From the NCBI GenBank assembly GCA_035697485.1, contig DASSCU010000053.1, positions 1 to 43,405 on the forward strand: a stretch of 43,405 bases of DNA, given 5' to 3'. This document shows, piece by piece, positions 7,475 through 15,226 of this stretch. The notes under the pieces were generated by a model. The model saw nothing but the letters and a program-made list of their open reading frames with translations, searched no databases and had not been told where the DNA came from. The stretch's first letter is position 1, and every line of letters begins with the position of its first letter. Origin of the DNA: Actinomycetota bacterium. GTDB lineage: Bacteria; Actinomycetota; UBA4738; HRBIN12. The translations under genes were made by a program, and so were the position numbers.

Positions 7475-8877
7475 GCGCTCACCGGGTCGGAGATCTCCGG
7501 CAGGCTCGCCGCCCGCCACGCCGTCATGCCGCCGACGACCGTGGTCGCCTCGCGCCCGTGGGCAACCAGCAGGCTCGCCGCCACCGACGAGCGGAATCCG
7601 CTGCCGCAGATCACCGCCACCGGCCGTTCCCGTGCGACCTCGTCGAGGCGCTCGGGAAGCTCGCCGGCCGTGAGGAACGTCGCCCCCTCGGCGTGACCCT
7701 CTCGCCACTCCCCGGGCTGGCGCACGTCGAGCAGGTCGATCTCGCCTCGCACGACGTGGTCGTGGGCCTCGCGCACCGAGAGCTGGTCGAGGGTCACGAT
7801 CTGCTGGCCCGACGTGCGCCAGTCGGCCATGCCCCCGCCGAGCCATCCGACGGGCGGGGCGTACCCCGTACGCAACAGTTGCCAGGTCGCCTCCCAGAGG
7901 TCGTCCGCCCGGTCGAGCACCAGCACCACCTCGGCGCCCTCGGGGACCACGGTGCCGGCCCACGTCGAGAACGAGCTGCCGAGGGCGACGTTCAGCGCGC
8001 CAGGCACGTGCCCGCCGGCGAACGATTCCGGCTGGCGCGCGTCGAGAACGACCGCGCCCCCCGCGTGCAGCTTCGCGACCTGCTCGACGTCGAGGGCCGG
8101 CGGCTCCGCCAGCGTGCCCAGCAGGGCCGGACCTGCCATGTTCTGGCCCCGCATGCGCTTCCAGTACGGGGGGACGGCGGGCAGGTCGTGCAGGTCCATG
8201 CACTCGCGCACGAACACGTCCTCGCTCGTCAGCCGACGCAGCATCGGATTCGTTCGTCGCTCGTAGCCGATCGTGGTCGACAGCCGCGCGCCGATGTTGC
8301 CGCCGCACAGGGAGCCGGCCACATGCGTCGGGAACACCTCGACGTGGTCGGGCAGCTCGAGGATCTTGGTCTGCAGCATCTCGCACATCGCAGCCGCGCT
8401 CTCCCGCGTCTGCGCCGCTCCCCCGAGGAGGTCGGGCCTGGCCACGTCGCCGACCAGCAGCGCGCCGCCCGACAGCAGCACGGCCGGATCCTCGCCGACG
8501 GCACGGTCGTGCACGAGCAGGCTCACGTGCTCGGGGGTGTGCCCCGGGGTGTGCAGCACCTGGAACGCGACCTCGCCCATCTCGACGAACTCCCCGTCAC
8601 GGATGGGGCGATGCTCGTACCCGTACTCGCCGAGCGCCGACGCCAGCACCGTGATACCGGGCGCCCGCGCGACCACCTCGGAGATACCCGACAGGTAGTC
8701 GTTGTGGCCGTGCGTGTCGATCGCGTACGCGATGCGGAACCCGTGCTCGCGCGCGGCCTCGAAGTAGTCGCGGACGTCACGCTGCGGGTCGAGCACGAGG
8801 GCATCGCCCGTCGACTCGTCGCCGACCAGGTACGACGCGTGTCCGAGGCTCTCGAGGTGGAACTGCTGCAGGAACAT
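7471..8877 (-). CDS. Persulfide dioxygenase-rhodanese fusion (MBL fold plus two rhodanese domains)
   Basis: A 468-residue CstB/ETHE1-type protein. The N-terminal metallo-beta-lactamase domain (1-250) has the ETHE1 iron ligands: His56 in THGHNDY, His113 in TPGHT and Asp144 in GDVARPDL. Tyr61 replaces the last His of HxHxDH, a residue not needed for mononuclear iron. A first rhodanese domain (about 260-360) has lost its active Cys (loop reads LVLDRADD). A second (about 375-468) keeps Cys424 in ICGSGFRSS. It should oxidise glutathione- or thiol-persulfide to sulfite and move sulfane sulfur. The ATG at 8877 shares one base with the preceding stop (TGATG). Last gene of the operon from 10290. Confidence 0.9.
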   Translation of the reverse strand: MFLQQFHLESLGHASYLVGDESTGDALVLDPQRDVRDYFEAAREHGFRIAYAIDTHGHNDYLSGISEVVARAPGITVLASALGEYGYEHRPIRDGEFVEMGEVAFQVLHTPGHTPEHVSLLVHDRAVGEDPAVLLSGGALLVGDVARPDLLGGAAQTRESAAAMCEMLQTKILELPDHVEVFPTHVAGSLCGGNIGARLSTTIGYERRTNPMLRRLTSEDVFVRECMDLHDLPAVPPYWKRMRGQNMAGPALLGTLAEPPALDVEQVAKLHAGGAVVLDARQPESFAGGHVPGALNVALGSSFSTWAGTVVPEGAEVVLVLDRADDLWEATWQLLRTGYAPPVGWLGGGMADWRTSGQQIVTLDQLSVREAHDHVVRGEIDLLDVRQPGEWREGHAEGATFLTAGELPERLDEVARERPVAVICGSGFRSSVAASLLVAHGREATTVVGGMTAWRAASLPEISDPVSA

Positions 8878-9215
8878 CAGACGACCCTCCCTGGGCGGCC
8901 GGTCTCGGTCGCGATCGGCAGCCCGTGGCGCTCCCACGCGACCATACCGCCGGAGACGTTGATCGCGTCCACCCCGTGCTTGCGCAGGAATCGCGTGGCC
9001 GCAGCGCTGCGGTTCCCGCTGCGGCAGATCACCGCGACGGGCCGACCGCGATCGATCTCGCCGATCCTCGCCGGGAGGCTCGCCAGCGGCAGGTGCGTCG
9101 CGCCCGACACATGTCCTTCCTGCCACTCGTGGTGGTCGCGCACGTCGAGCACGGTCATCTCGTCCGTCTGGTCGTGCACCGCCACAGGTGCCACCTCGTG
9201 TCGTCCGAACATCAT
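8877..9215 (-). CDS. Single-domain rhodanese sulfurtransferase
   Basis: A 112-residue rhodanese. The active loop CRSGNRS holds catalytic Cys64, preceded by the domain marker DVRDHHEWQEGHVSGATHLPL, so it can carry sulfane sulfur as a Cys-persulfide and pass it to an acceptor. No signal peptide, so cytosolic. The ATG at 9215 follows the TauE stop by 13 bases, and its TGA overlaps the dioxygenase ATG by one base. In this operon it most likely shuttles persulfide between low-molecular-weight thiols, sulfite and the dioxygenase, as CstA-type proteins do, though it lacks the extra domains of CstA. Confidence 0.92.
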   Translation of the reverse strand: MMFGRHEVAPVAVHDQTDEMTVLDVRDHHEWQEGHVSGATHLPLASLPARIGEIDRGRPVAVICRSGNRSAAATRFLRKHGVDAINVSGGMVAWERHGLPIATETGRPGRVV

Positions 9216-9228
9216 GTTCCTCCGTTCC

Positions 9229-10014
9229 TCAGGTCGTCATCACGTCGACGAGCGTCAGCCCACCGACCAGCATCACGAACACGGCGAACGCCCGCCCCAG
9301 CGCCCCCGAGCTCAGCCGGGACGCGAGGCACTGGCCGCCGAGCGCGCCGAGCAGCCCGCCGGCGGCGAACGCCAGCGCCACCGGCACGTCGATCGGGCCG
9401 AGACCGAGGTGTGCCACGAGGCCCGCGGACGCGTTCACCGCGATCACCACGAGCGACGTGCCGATCGCCACGGGCGTCGGCAGGTCGAGCACGAGGGCCA
9501 TGACCGGCACCGCGAGGAACCCGCCCCCGACACCGAACAGGCCGGTCATCACGCCCAGGCCGAGCCCGGCCACGATCACCTTCGGCGCCGTGTGGGCCGT
9601 CACCCGGTCGACCGCGCGGGTCACTGCGCCCGGTGTCGGGTCAGGCTCCGGCCGGCCGGACCGGCGCCACATGCCGATCGAGGCCACGACCATCACGACG
9701 GCGAGCCCACCCAGCACGAGGCCCTCGTCGAGGCGATGGTTCACCCACGCGCCGACGAACGAACCCACGATGCCGGCCGCTGCGAAGACGGCCGCCGTGC
9801 GGAACCACACGGTGCCGGCTCGCACGTGGGCGGCGGCCGCGCCCGCCGCCGTGAGGCCGACGACCAGCAGCGACGTGGGGATCGCCTGGCGCACGGGCAT
9901 GCCCAGGCCGTAGACGAGCGCGGGCACCGCCAGGATCGATCCCCCGCCGCCGAGGGCTCCCAGGGCGCCGCCGATCGCGAGGCCGAACAGCGCGGCCAAG
10001 GCCAGGTCGTCCAT
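9229..10014 (-). CDS. TauE/SafE-family sulfite or sulfur-anion exporter
   Basis: A 261-residue integral membrane protein with about eight hydrophobic helices arranged as two halves. Both halves carry the family's glycine-rich turns: GALGALGGGGSILAVPAL near the N-terminus and GLFGVGGGFLAVPVMAL near the middle. Both are followed by an AIPTSLLVV / AIGTSLVVI segment, the internal repeat typical of TauE/SafE (DUF81). These proteins move small sulfur compounds such as sulfite, sulfoacetate or taurine. Placed six bases after the CsoR-type regulator and followed by rhodanese and persulfide dioxygenase, it probably expels the sulfite made by the dioxygenase. Direction and substrate are inferred. Confidence 0.9.
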   Translation of the reverse strand: MDDLALAALFGLAIGGALGALGGGGSILAVPALVYGLGMPVRQAIPTSLLVVGLTAAGAAAAHVRAGTVWFRTAAVFAAAGIVGSFVGAWVNHRLDEGLVLGGLAVVMVVASIGMWRRSGRPEPDPTPGAVTRAVDRVTAHTAPKVIVAGLGLGVMTGLFGVGGGFLAVPVMALVLDLPTPVAIGTSLVVIAVNASAGLVAHLGLGPIDVPVALAFAAGGLLGALGGQCLASRLSSGALGRAFAVFVMLVGGLTLVDVMTT

Positions 10015-10020
10015 CGGTGC

Positions 10021-10290
10021 TCAGGCGAGTTGCAGGAACAGCCGTTGCAGCTCCTCGGGGTCGTACCCCTCGGCCGCGGCCGCCTCTTCGTCGCGAAGGC
10101 ATGCGGTGAGGTTCGCCACGAGGTAGCGCGCCCCCGCTCGCTCGAGCGCGCGTGTCGCGGCGGCGAACTGCCGCACCACGTCGCGGCAGTCCCGGCCTTC
10201 CTCGATCATCGTCCCGAGGCCGTCGACCTGACCCTGCACCCGGTGCAGGCGGTTCACGACCTCGCGAAGTTCGGTGACATCGACGTTCAT
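10021..10290 (-). CDS. CsoR/FrmR-family repressor, CstR-like (persulfide-sensing type)
   Basis: An 89-residue all-helical DUF156 repressor. The family core LHRVQGQVDGLGTMIEEGRDC is clear. Sensor positions are Cys35 and Cys64, with Asn60 where copper-sensing CsoR has His (M. tuberculosis Cys36-His61-Cys65). Loss of that His argues against Cu(I) sensing and for a CstR-like protein whose two Cys form a di- or trisulfide with persulfides. The ATG at 10290 has AAGGAG eight bases upstream. It heads the operon that removes persulfides, and the inverted repeat at 10328-10347, 38 bases upstream, is its likely own operator. Sensor identity is inferred from residues and context. Confidence 0.88.
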   Translation of the reverse strand: MNVDVTELREVVNRLHRVQGQVDGLGTMIEEGRDCRDVVRQFAAATRALERAGARYLVANLTACLRDEEAAAAEGYDPEELQRLFLQLA

Positions 10291-10327
10291 CGGCGGCTCC
10301 TTCCCACGTCCACGTGGTCATGCAACC

Positions 10328-10347
10328 ATATACCCCCAGGGGTATAT
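10328..10347 (-). promoter_or_regulatory. CsoR/CstR-type operator: 9-bp perfect inverted repeat in the sulfur-operon promoter
   Basis: ATATACCCC-CA-GGGGTATAT is a perfect 9-bp inverted repeat with a two-base spacer. The A/T flank plus G-tract/C-tract core is the signature of CsoR-family operators. On the minus strand a TATATG box (10332-10327) overlaps one arm, about 37 bases before the regulator ATG, so a bound repressor would block RNA polymerase. The rest of the upstream gap (10348-10473) shows no other clear element. Confidence 0.75.
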
Positions 10348-10473
10348 TCCCGACAGCCCGCGGGTACCATGGCCACTCCGAGGCACAGTCGCTCGCGAAG
10401 CCGGCCGATCACCTGCCGATGAGTTCCGGGTTGGATGTTCGTCCTACGTGGGGAGGACCACCGAGGAGGAGCG

Positions 10474-10569
10474 ATGGGCGACGACGCGGCCGGACCACAC
10501 GCAACGCAGGGCAAGGGATCCAAAGCCGTTGACGGAACCGGCGACTCGTTCGTCGCCCTTCATCGGTAA
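10474..10569 (+). CDS. Possible 31-residue leader peptide before the ABC exporter genes
   Basis: ATG at 10474 is preceded by GAGGAGGAG, a strong ribosome-binding site three to four bases away, and the frame runs 31 codons (MGDDAAGPHATQGKGSK..., ending VALHR) to TAA at 10567-10569, 11 bases before the ABC ATPase start. The peptide is hydrophilic with no recognisable domain. Third-position G/C is about 70%, lower than real genes here, so coding is uncertain. It may be a leader peptide coupling translation of the exporter, or chance. Confidence 0.3.
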   Translation: MGDDAAGPHATQGKGSKAVDGTGDSFVALHR

Positions 10570-10580
10570 GGTTGAGGGTC

Positions 10581-11603
10581 ATGTCCTCTCCCATCATCAG
10601 GACCGAACAGCTCGTCAAGCACTTCGGTGAGGTCCAGGCTCTCAAGGGAGTCGATCTCGAGGTCGAGAAGGGGACCGTGCTTGGCATGCTCGGCCCCAAC
10701 GGGGCGGGCAAGACGACCGCGGTACGCATCCTGGCGACCCTGCTCGCGCCCACGAGCGGCCGGGCCGAGGTCGACGGGCTCGACGTCGTGCGCGACGCCG
10801 AGGAGCTCCGGTTCCGCATCGGCCTTGCCGGGCAGAGTGCGGCGGTCGACGAGAACCTCACGGGACTCGAGAACCTCGAGCTGGTCGGGCGCCTCTATCA
10901 CCTGCCCAAGACCGAGGCGCGGCGACGGGCCGGCGAGGTCCTCGAGCGCTTCGGGCTGACCGAGGCCGCCGGTCGGCCCTCGAAGACCTACTCGGGCGGC
11001 ATGCGCCGGCGCCTCGACCTGGCGGCGAGCCTCGTGGGGCGACCCGAGATCCTGTTCCTCGACGAGCCCACGACCGGGCTCGACCCACGCAGCCGGATCG
11101 ACGTGTGGGACTTCGTGCGCGAGCTCCAGGCTGAGGGCACGACGCTGCTGCTCACGACGCAGTACCTCGACGAAGCCGACCGTCTCGCCGACCGCATCGC
11201 GGTGATCGACTTGGGAACGGTGATCGCCGAGGGCACGAGCGACGAGCTGAAGGATCGCATCGGCGGGGAGGTGCTCGAGCTCCACGTCGAGGACGGCGTC
11301 AACATCACCCGCGTCGCCGAGACCCTGACCGGCGTCGGCGCCGGACCGCCATCGGTCGACGACGATGCGGGACTCGTGCGCATCCCGGTCGGCAACGACG
11401 GGTTCGACGCGCTCCGCGACAGCGTGCGTCGACTTGACGAGAACAAGATCTGGGTCGCCGACATCGCCCTGCACCGACCGACGCTCGACGATGTGTTCCT
11501 GTCGCTCACGGGCCGGACGACTGAGGACGGTGCGGAACCCGACGGCGAGCCGGCGAGTCGCGGTCGCGGGAAGCGCCGCCGAGCCTCGGAGGAGAACGTA
11601 TGA
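10581..11603 (+). CDS. ABC exporter ATP-binding protein, DrrA family (drug/antibiotic resistance)
   Basis: A 340-residue cytosolic ATPase with Walker A GPNGAGKT (38-45), Q-loop region GLAGQSAAVDENLTG, signature SGGMRRR (138-144), Walker B ILFLDEP (157-163) and the H-loop replaced by TTQYLDEADRLADR. That Gln form, the C-terminal DUF4162-like extension, and the phrase TTGLDPRSR are marks of the daunorubicin-resistance DrrA type. It energises the membrane protein encoded next, whose ATG overlaps its TGA (ATGA). The ATG at 10581 is used; AAGG lies nine bases upstream. Substrate is likely a hydrophobic compound or lipid, but is not shown. Confidence 0.92.
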   Translation: MSSPIIRTEQLVKHFGEVQALKGVDLEVEKGTVLGMLGPNGAGKTTAVRILATLLAPTSGRAEVDGLDVVRDAEELRFRIGLAGQSAAVDENLTGLENLELVGRLYHLPKTEARRRAGEVLERFGLTEAAGRPSKTYSGGMRRRLDLAASLVGRPEILFLDEPTTGLDPRSRIDVWDFVRELQAEGTTLLLTTQYLDEADRLADRIAVIDLGTVIAEGTSDELKDRIGGEVLELHVEDGVNITRVAETLTGVGAGPPSVDDDAGLVRIPVGNDGFDALRDSVRRLDENKIWVADIALHRPTLDDVFLSLTGRTTEDGAEPDGEPASRGRGKRRRASEENV

Positions 11604-12463
11604 GCGCGATCGTGCAGACCCCGATCGACCGACGGGCTCCGTCGAGTCTCGGCGGGCGCGTGGCCCTCGCGTTCGCCGACGGTCTGCTGGTGGCGAGGCG
11701 GAACCTGGTCACGCTGACGCGCGTGCCGACCGTCTTCATCTTCGAGCTCGTGCAGCCGATCATGTTCGTGTTGCTGTTCCGCTACATCTACGCGAACCAG
11801 TTCGCGACCTTGCCCCCCGGCTTCGAGTACGTGCAGTTCCTGATGCCGGGCATCTTCGTGCAGAACGCGATCTTCGGCGCGACCACCACCGCCGTGGGCC
11901 TGGCCGAGGACCTCAAGACCGGCATCATCGACCGATTCCGATCTCTCCCGATGGCTCGGTCGGCGGTGTTGGCGGGCCGCACCACGTCCGACCTCTTGAA
12001 GAACCTGCTGCTGGTCGTGCTCGTCATCGGCATCGGGTATCTGGTGGGCTTCCGCTTCGAGAACGGGCCGGTGCAGGCGCTCGGTGTCGTGCTGCTGGTG
12101 CTCGCCGTCGGATTCACGTTCTCCTGGATATTCGCCTGCATCGGCCTCGCGTTGAAGAAGGTCGAAGCGGTGCAGGCTGCCTCGTTCACGGTGATCTTCC
12201 CGATCGTCTTCGTGAGCGCGGCCTTCGTGCCGGTTGCCGGCATGTCGAGCTGGCTGCAGCCGATCGCCCGTGCCAACCCGGTCACGGTTTGGTGCAACCT
12301 CGCCCGCTACCTGTCGAACGGCGACATCGGGATCATCGACATCGAGACGGGTCTTCCCGTCGACACGTTCGAGGCGTTGGTGCTCAAGTCCGTGGTCTGG
12401 ATCGTGGCGTTGCTCGTGATCTTCGTGCCGCTCGCGATCCGGCTCTACCGCCGCCTCGACTGA
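11600..12463 (+). CDS. ABC-2 type permease, DrrB family
   Basis: A 287-residue membrane protein with about six helices, the membrane half of the exporter energised by the preceding ATPase. Family marks: RRNLVTLTRVPTVFIFELVQPIMFVLLF at helix 1, LMPGIFVQNAIFGATTTAVGLAEDLKTGIIDRFRSLPM (the ABC-2 coupling region), and FVSAAFVPVAGMSSWLQPIARANPVT before the last helices. The start overlaps the ATPase stop by four bases, so the two proteins are made together. The 66-base gap to the MFS gene holds a small GNRA hairpin (CGCCG-GCAA-CGGCG, 12476-12489) but no clear promoter. Confidence 0.92.
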   Translation: MSAIVQTPIDRRAPSSLGGRVALAFADGLLVARRNLVTLTRVPTVFIFELVQPIMFVLLFRYIYANQFATLPPGFEYVQFLMPGIFVQNAIFGATTTAVGLAEDLKTGIIDRFRSLPMARSAVLAGRTTSDLLKNLLLVVLVIGIGYLVGFRFENGPVQALGVVLLVLAVGFTFSWIFACIGLALKKVEAVQAASFTVIFPIVFVSAAFVPVAGMSSWLQPIARANPVTVWCNLARYLSNGDIGIIDIETGLPVDTFEALVLKSVVWIVALLVIFVPLAIRLYRRLD

Positions 12464-12529
12464 GCATCGGAACATCGCCGGCAACGGCGGCGTTGCGAGG
12501 CTGAGCAACCCATTCGAAGAAGGAGTGCC

Positions 12530-14107
12530 GTGGGTCTGTTCGGTTTCTCAGGTGACGACGCGCGCGAGAAGGTCATCGTGCTGCTCACGATGTGCTTCGC
12601 CCTCGCCATGGTGATGATCGACAACACCGTCGTGAACGTGGCGCTGCCCACGCTCAACCAGGAGCTCGGCGCGAGCATCAGTGACCTGCAGTGGATCGTC
12701 GACGGGTACGTGCTCGCATTCGCCTCGTTCCTGTTGACCGGCGGCATCCTCGGCGACCGATACGGGCGCAAGCGGATGTTCCTGCTCGGCCTCGCGATCT
12801 TCACCCTGTCCTCGCTCGCGTGCGGGCTCGCTTCGACGAGCATGCAGCTGATCGGCGCGCGAGCCGTGCAGGGCGTCGGCGCCGCCATGCTGATGCCCGG
12901 CACCCTGTCGATCCTCACCGTGACGTTCCCTCCGAAGGAGCGGGCCAAGGCGATCGGGTTGTGGGCGGGGGTCTCGGGCCTGGCCCTCGCCCTCGGCCCC
13001 ACCCTCGGCGGTTACATGGTCGAGCACCTCGGTTGGGAATCGGTGTTCTTCCTCAACGTGCCGATCGGCGTCGTCGCGTACGCGGTGGCGATGCGCACCG
13101 TGCGCGAGTCGCGCTCCGACGAGGCGCGGAGCCTCGACGTCGTTGGGCTCGCGATCGGCACCGGCGCGCTCTTCGCGATCACGTTCGCCCTGATCGAGGC
13201 GAACCAGCGAGGCTGGGCCGACCCCCTGATCGTTGCGGGCCTCGTGGCCGGCGCGGCCCTCGGGGTGGCGTTCCTGGTGTGGGAGGGGCACAACCCCCAC
13301 GCGATGATGCCGCTCGCCTTCTTCCGCATCCCGGCATTCACGGCCGGCAACGTCGTGGCGTTCTCGGTCTCGCTCGGCATGTTCGCCACGTTCTTCTTCC
13401 TGAGCCTGTTCATGCAGAACCCGTTCCTCCGCGGCTACACCGCGTTCGAGACCGGGCTGCGGTTCCTGCCGATGACGTTGATGATCGTCGTGACGGCTCC
13501 GAACGCAGGACGCTACGCCTCGAAACACGGGTCGAGGGCGCCGATGACCTACGGGCTGCTTCTGGCGGGCGGCGGGCTGATCGCGCTCTCGCGCCTCACG
13601 CCCGACACGCCGTACTGGGTCATGGGCGTGCTCTTCGCGATCATGGGCCACGGCATGGGCTCCACGATGGCGCCCATGACGGCCGCGGTGATGAACTCGG
13701 TGGGGCCGCAGCGCGCGGGGCTCGGCTCGGCGATGACGAACACGAGTCGCGAGGTCGGCGGCGTGTTCGGCATCGCGCTGCTCGGCACGATCCTGTTCAC
13801 TCGGCTCGAGGCGGTCCTGGCGCCGAGCATCGCGGGGCTCGGACTCTCACCGGCGCAGCAGGAGACGATCACGGCCGCCGCCGGCCACGGCCAACTCGAT
13901 GTCGGCGCGCTCGGGCTCACCCCCGACCAGGCGGCGGCGGTCGGCCGGGCGTTCGGTGAGGCGTTCCTGAGCGGGTTCCGGCTCGCGCTCGTCGTGGCGG
14001 GGTTCGCGCTGCTCGCGGCGGCGCTGGTGGCCAACCGCTTCATCCCCGGCCGCGACGCCGAGGTCGTGCGGGCTCCGGGCGAGCTCCCGGTCGCCGCCGA
14101 GGCCTAG
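12530..14107 (+). CDS. MFS drug:proton antiporter, DHA2 family (EmrB/QacA-like, 14 TM)
   Basis: A 525-residue transporter with 14 predicted helices. Diagnostic stretches: DNTVVNVALPTLNQELGAS (motif D1, helix 1), LQWIVDGYVLAFASFLLTGG (helix 2), GILGDRYGRKRMFLLG (motif A) and LGPTLGGYMVEHLGWESVFFLNVPIG (motif C and following). These place it in the DHA2 multidrug exporters, which expel cationic or amphipathic compounds using the proton gradient. The GTG at 12530 has AAGGAG just upstream. It follows the DrrAB-type pair by 66 bases and may form a three-gene efflux operon. Its TAG overlaps the convergent sulfotransferase stop within a shared CTAG. Confidence 0.93.
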   Translation: MGLFGFSGDDAREKVIVLLTMCFALAMVMIDNTVVNVALPTLNQELGASISDLQWIVDGYVLAFASFLLTGGILGDRYGRKRMFLLGLAIFTLSSLACGLASTSMQLIGARAVQGVGAAMLMPGTLSILTVTFPPKERAKAIGLWAGVSGLALALGPTLGGYMVEHLGWESVFFLNVPIGVVAYAVAMRTVRESRSDEARSLDVVGLAIGTGALFAITFALIEANQRGWADPLIVAGLVAGAALGVAFLVWEGHNPHAMMPLAFFRIPAFTAGNVVAFSVSLGMFATFFFLSLFMQNPFLRGYTAFETGLRFLPMTLMIVVTAPNAGRYASKHGSRAPMTYGLLLAGGGLIALSRLTPDTPYWVMGVLFAIMGHGMGSTMAPMTAAVMNSVGPQRAGLGSAMTNTSREVGGVFGIALLGTILFTRLEAVLAPSIAGLGLSPAQQETITAAAGHGQLDVGALGLTPDQAAAVGRAFGEAFLSGFRLALVVAGFALLAAALVANRFIPGRDAEVVRAPGELPVAAEA

Positions 14108-15129
14108 CGTTGGGTCGAGGGCAGGTGCCCGTAGTGACGGAGCAGCGGCCAGGTCAGCCCCGTGACGACTCGCCGTGACGTGGGTGGAAGGTTCCGACGC
14201 CAGGCATCGTCTTCCCTGATCACGATCGGGCCGGACTGCAGGCGCATACGGTTGCCCGCGACGAGATGGCCTGGCGACAGGCTCGCCTCACGGCCGTGCA
14301 GGAAGGCCACGTCGTCGATCGACTCACCCATGAACGCGGCCATCTGCTTGAGCGCCACGGCCGGATCGTGGACGAACGTCTCGTAGCGGATCCTCATCAT
14401 CGGGACCCGCCGCACGAGGGAGAGAACCTCCGAGGACAGGTTGAACCAGGTCCACCTGACCGCGCTCTTCGCCGGTCCGCGTTGGCCGCGATACGGCTGT
14501 TCCGCGAGCGACCCCTGTCGCGGCACGACCTTGGCGTTGGAGTTGGCCACCCCGCGGCTATCGCGAACGAGGTGAACGAAGCGCACGTCGAATTCGGGGA
14601 TCAAGCCGCTGAGCATGAACACGTGGGCCGGGATCTTCATGCCATCCACGATGATCCGGTCGGGGTTCACCTCATGGATGCCGCGGTACAACGTCGACAT
14701 CAGCTCCTGGTAGGCGACGAGGCGATCCCGGTACGCGGGCCAGAGCCCAGGGGCAAGCAGGAACGGCAGGGCGAAGGGGTGCTGCAGTCGGCTCTCCTTG
14801 AGGACCAGGGAGTCGCGCAGCCGAACGATGTCGGCGGCATCCAGGCGGTCCCAGCCGCCGTAGGCGACACGGCCGATCTCGGTCCAGAACGGACACGCAT
14901 CGAAGACGGCGCCGCAGCTGCACTCGACGTGTTCGATCAGCCCCTTGTCCCAGAGCCGACCGACCTCGCCGATCGCCAGGAACCCTGGGAGTTCACCGAG
15001 CATCCTCGACACCAGGGTCGCGCCGTTCTGGCCGGTTCCCGCGATCGCGAGGATCTTGATCGGCGGGGCCCGCCCGCCGGCTGACACCGACCGAGCCTGC
15101 TCCAGCCCGACCCGCTCGGCCGCGTCCAT
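14104..15129 (-). CDS. PAPS-dependent sulfotransferase family protein
   Basis: A 341-residue protein of the Sulfotransfer_1/3 family, which moves sulfate from PAPS to hydroxyl groups of carbohydrates or lipids. The 5'-phosphosulfate-binding loop is IAGTGQNGATLVSRML (residues 29-44), here with GQNGATL rather than the usual RSGTT. The 3'-phosphate region FVHLVRDSRGVANSNAKV (Arg and Ser) is well conserved, and YETFVHDPAVALKQMAAFMG is typical of the C-terminal half. Cys-rich CSCGAVFDACPFW after residue 70 is common in actinobacterial members. The ATG at 15129 follows GGGGGAGGGG; a longer frame upstream is discarded. A degraded copy of its 5' end lies at 16492-16622. Confidence 0.88.
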   Translation of the reverse strand: MDAAERVGLEQARSVSAGGRAPPIKILAIAGTGQNGATLVSRMLGELPGFLAIGEVGRLWDKGLIEHVECSCGAVFDACPFWTEIGRVAYGGWDRLDAADIVRLRDSLVLKESRLQHPFALPFLLAPGLWPAYRDRLVAYQELMSTLYRGIHEVNPDRIIVDGMKIPAHVFMLSGLIPEFDVRFVHLVRDSRGVANSNAKVVPRQGSLAEQPYRGQRGPAKSAVRWTWFNLSSEVLSLVRRVPMMRIRYETFVHDPAVALKQMAAFMGESIDDVAFLHGREASLSPGHLVAGNRMRLQSGPIVIREDDAWRRNLPPTSRRVVTGLTWPLLRHYGHLPSTQR

Positions 15130-15164
15130 CTGCGCCCCTCCCCCGTCGTCCACGCTCGCCGGGG

Positions 15165-15194
15165 TTGACTCTCGGGTCACATCCCCTCTTGTAT
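15165..15194 (+). promoter_or_regulatory. Promoter of the first beta-propeller gene
   Basis: TTGACT (15165-15170), an 18-base spacer and TTGTAT (15189-15194) lie 32 bases before the GTG. The same two boxes with the same spacing occur before the second propeller gene at 16668-16697 although the spacer bases differ, which supports function. Box assignment is by consensus only. Confidence 0.5.
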
Positions 15195-15226
15195 CCGAAG
15201 CATAGTGGCACGAGGAGGCGGTTCCG

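Noticed and set aside
10021-10290. Copper-sensing CsoR interpretation.
   Set aside because: The His required for Cu(I) binding is Asn60, and the operon contains sulfur enzymes with no copper ATPase or chaperone.
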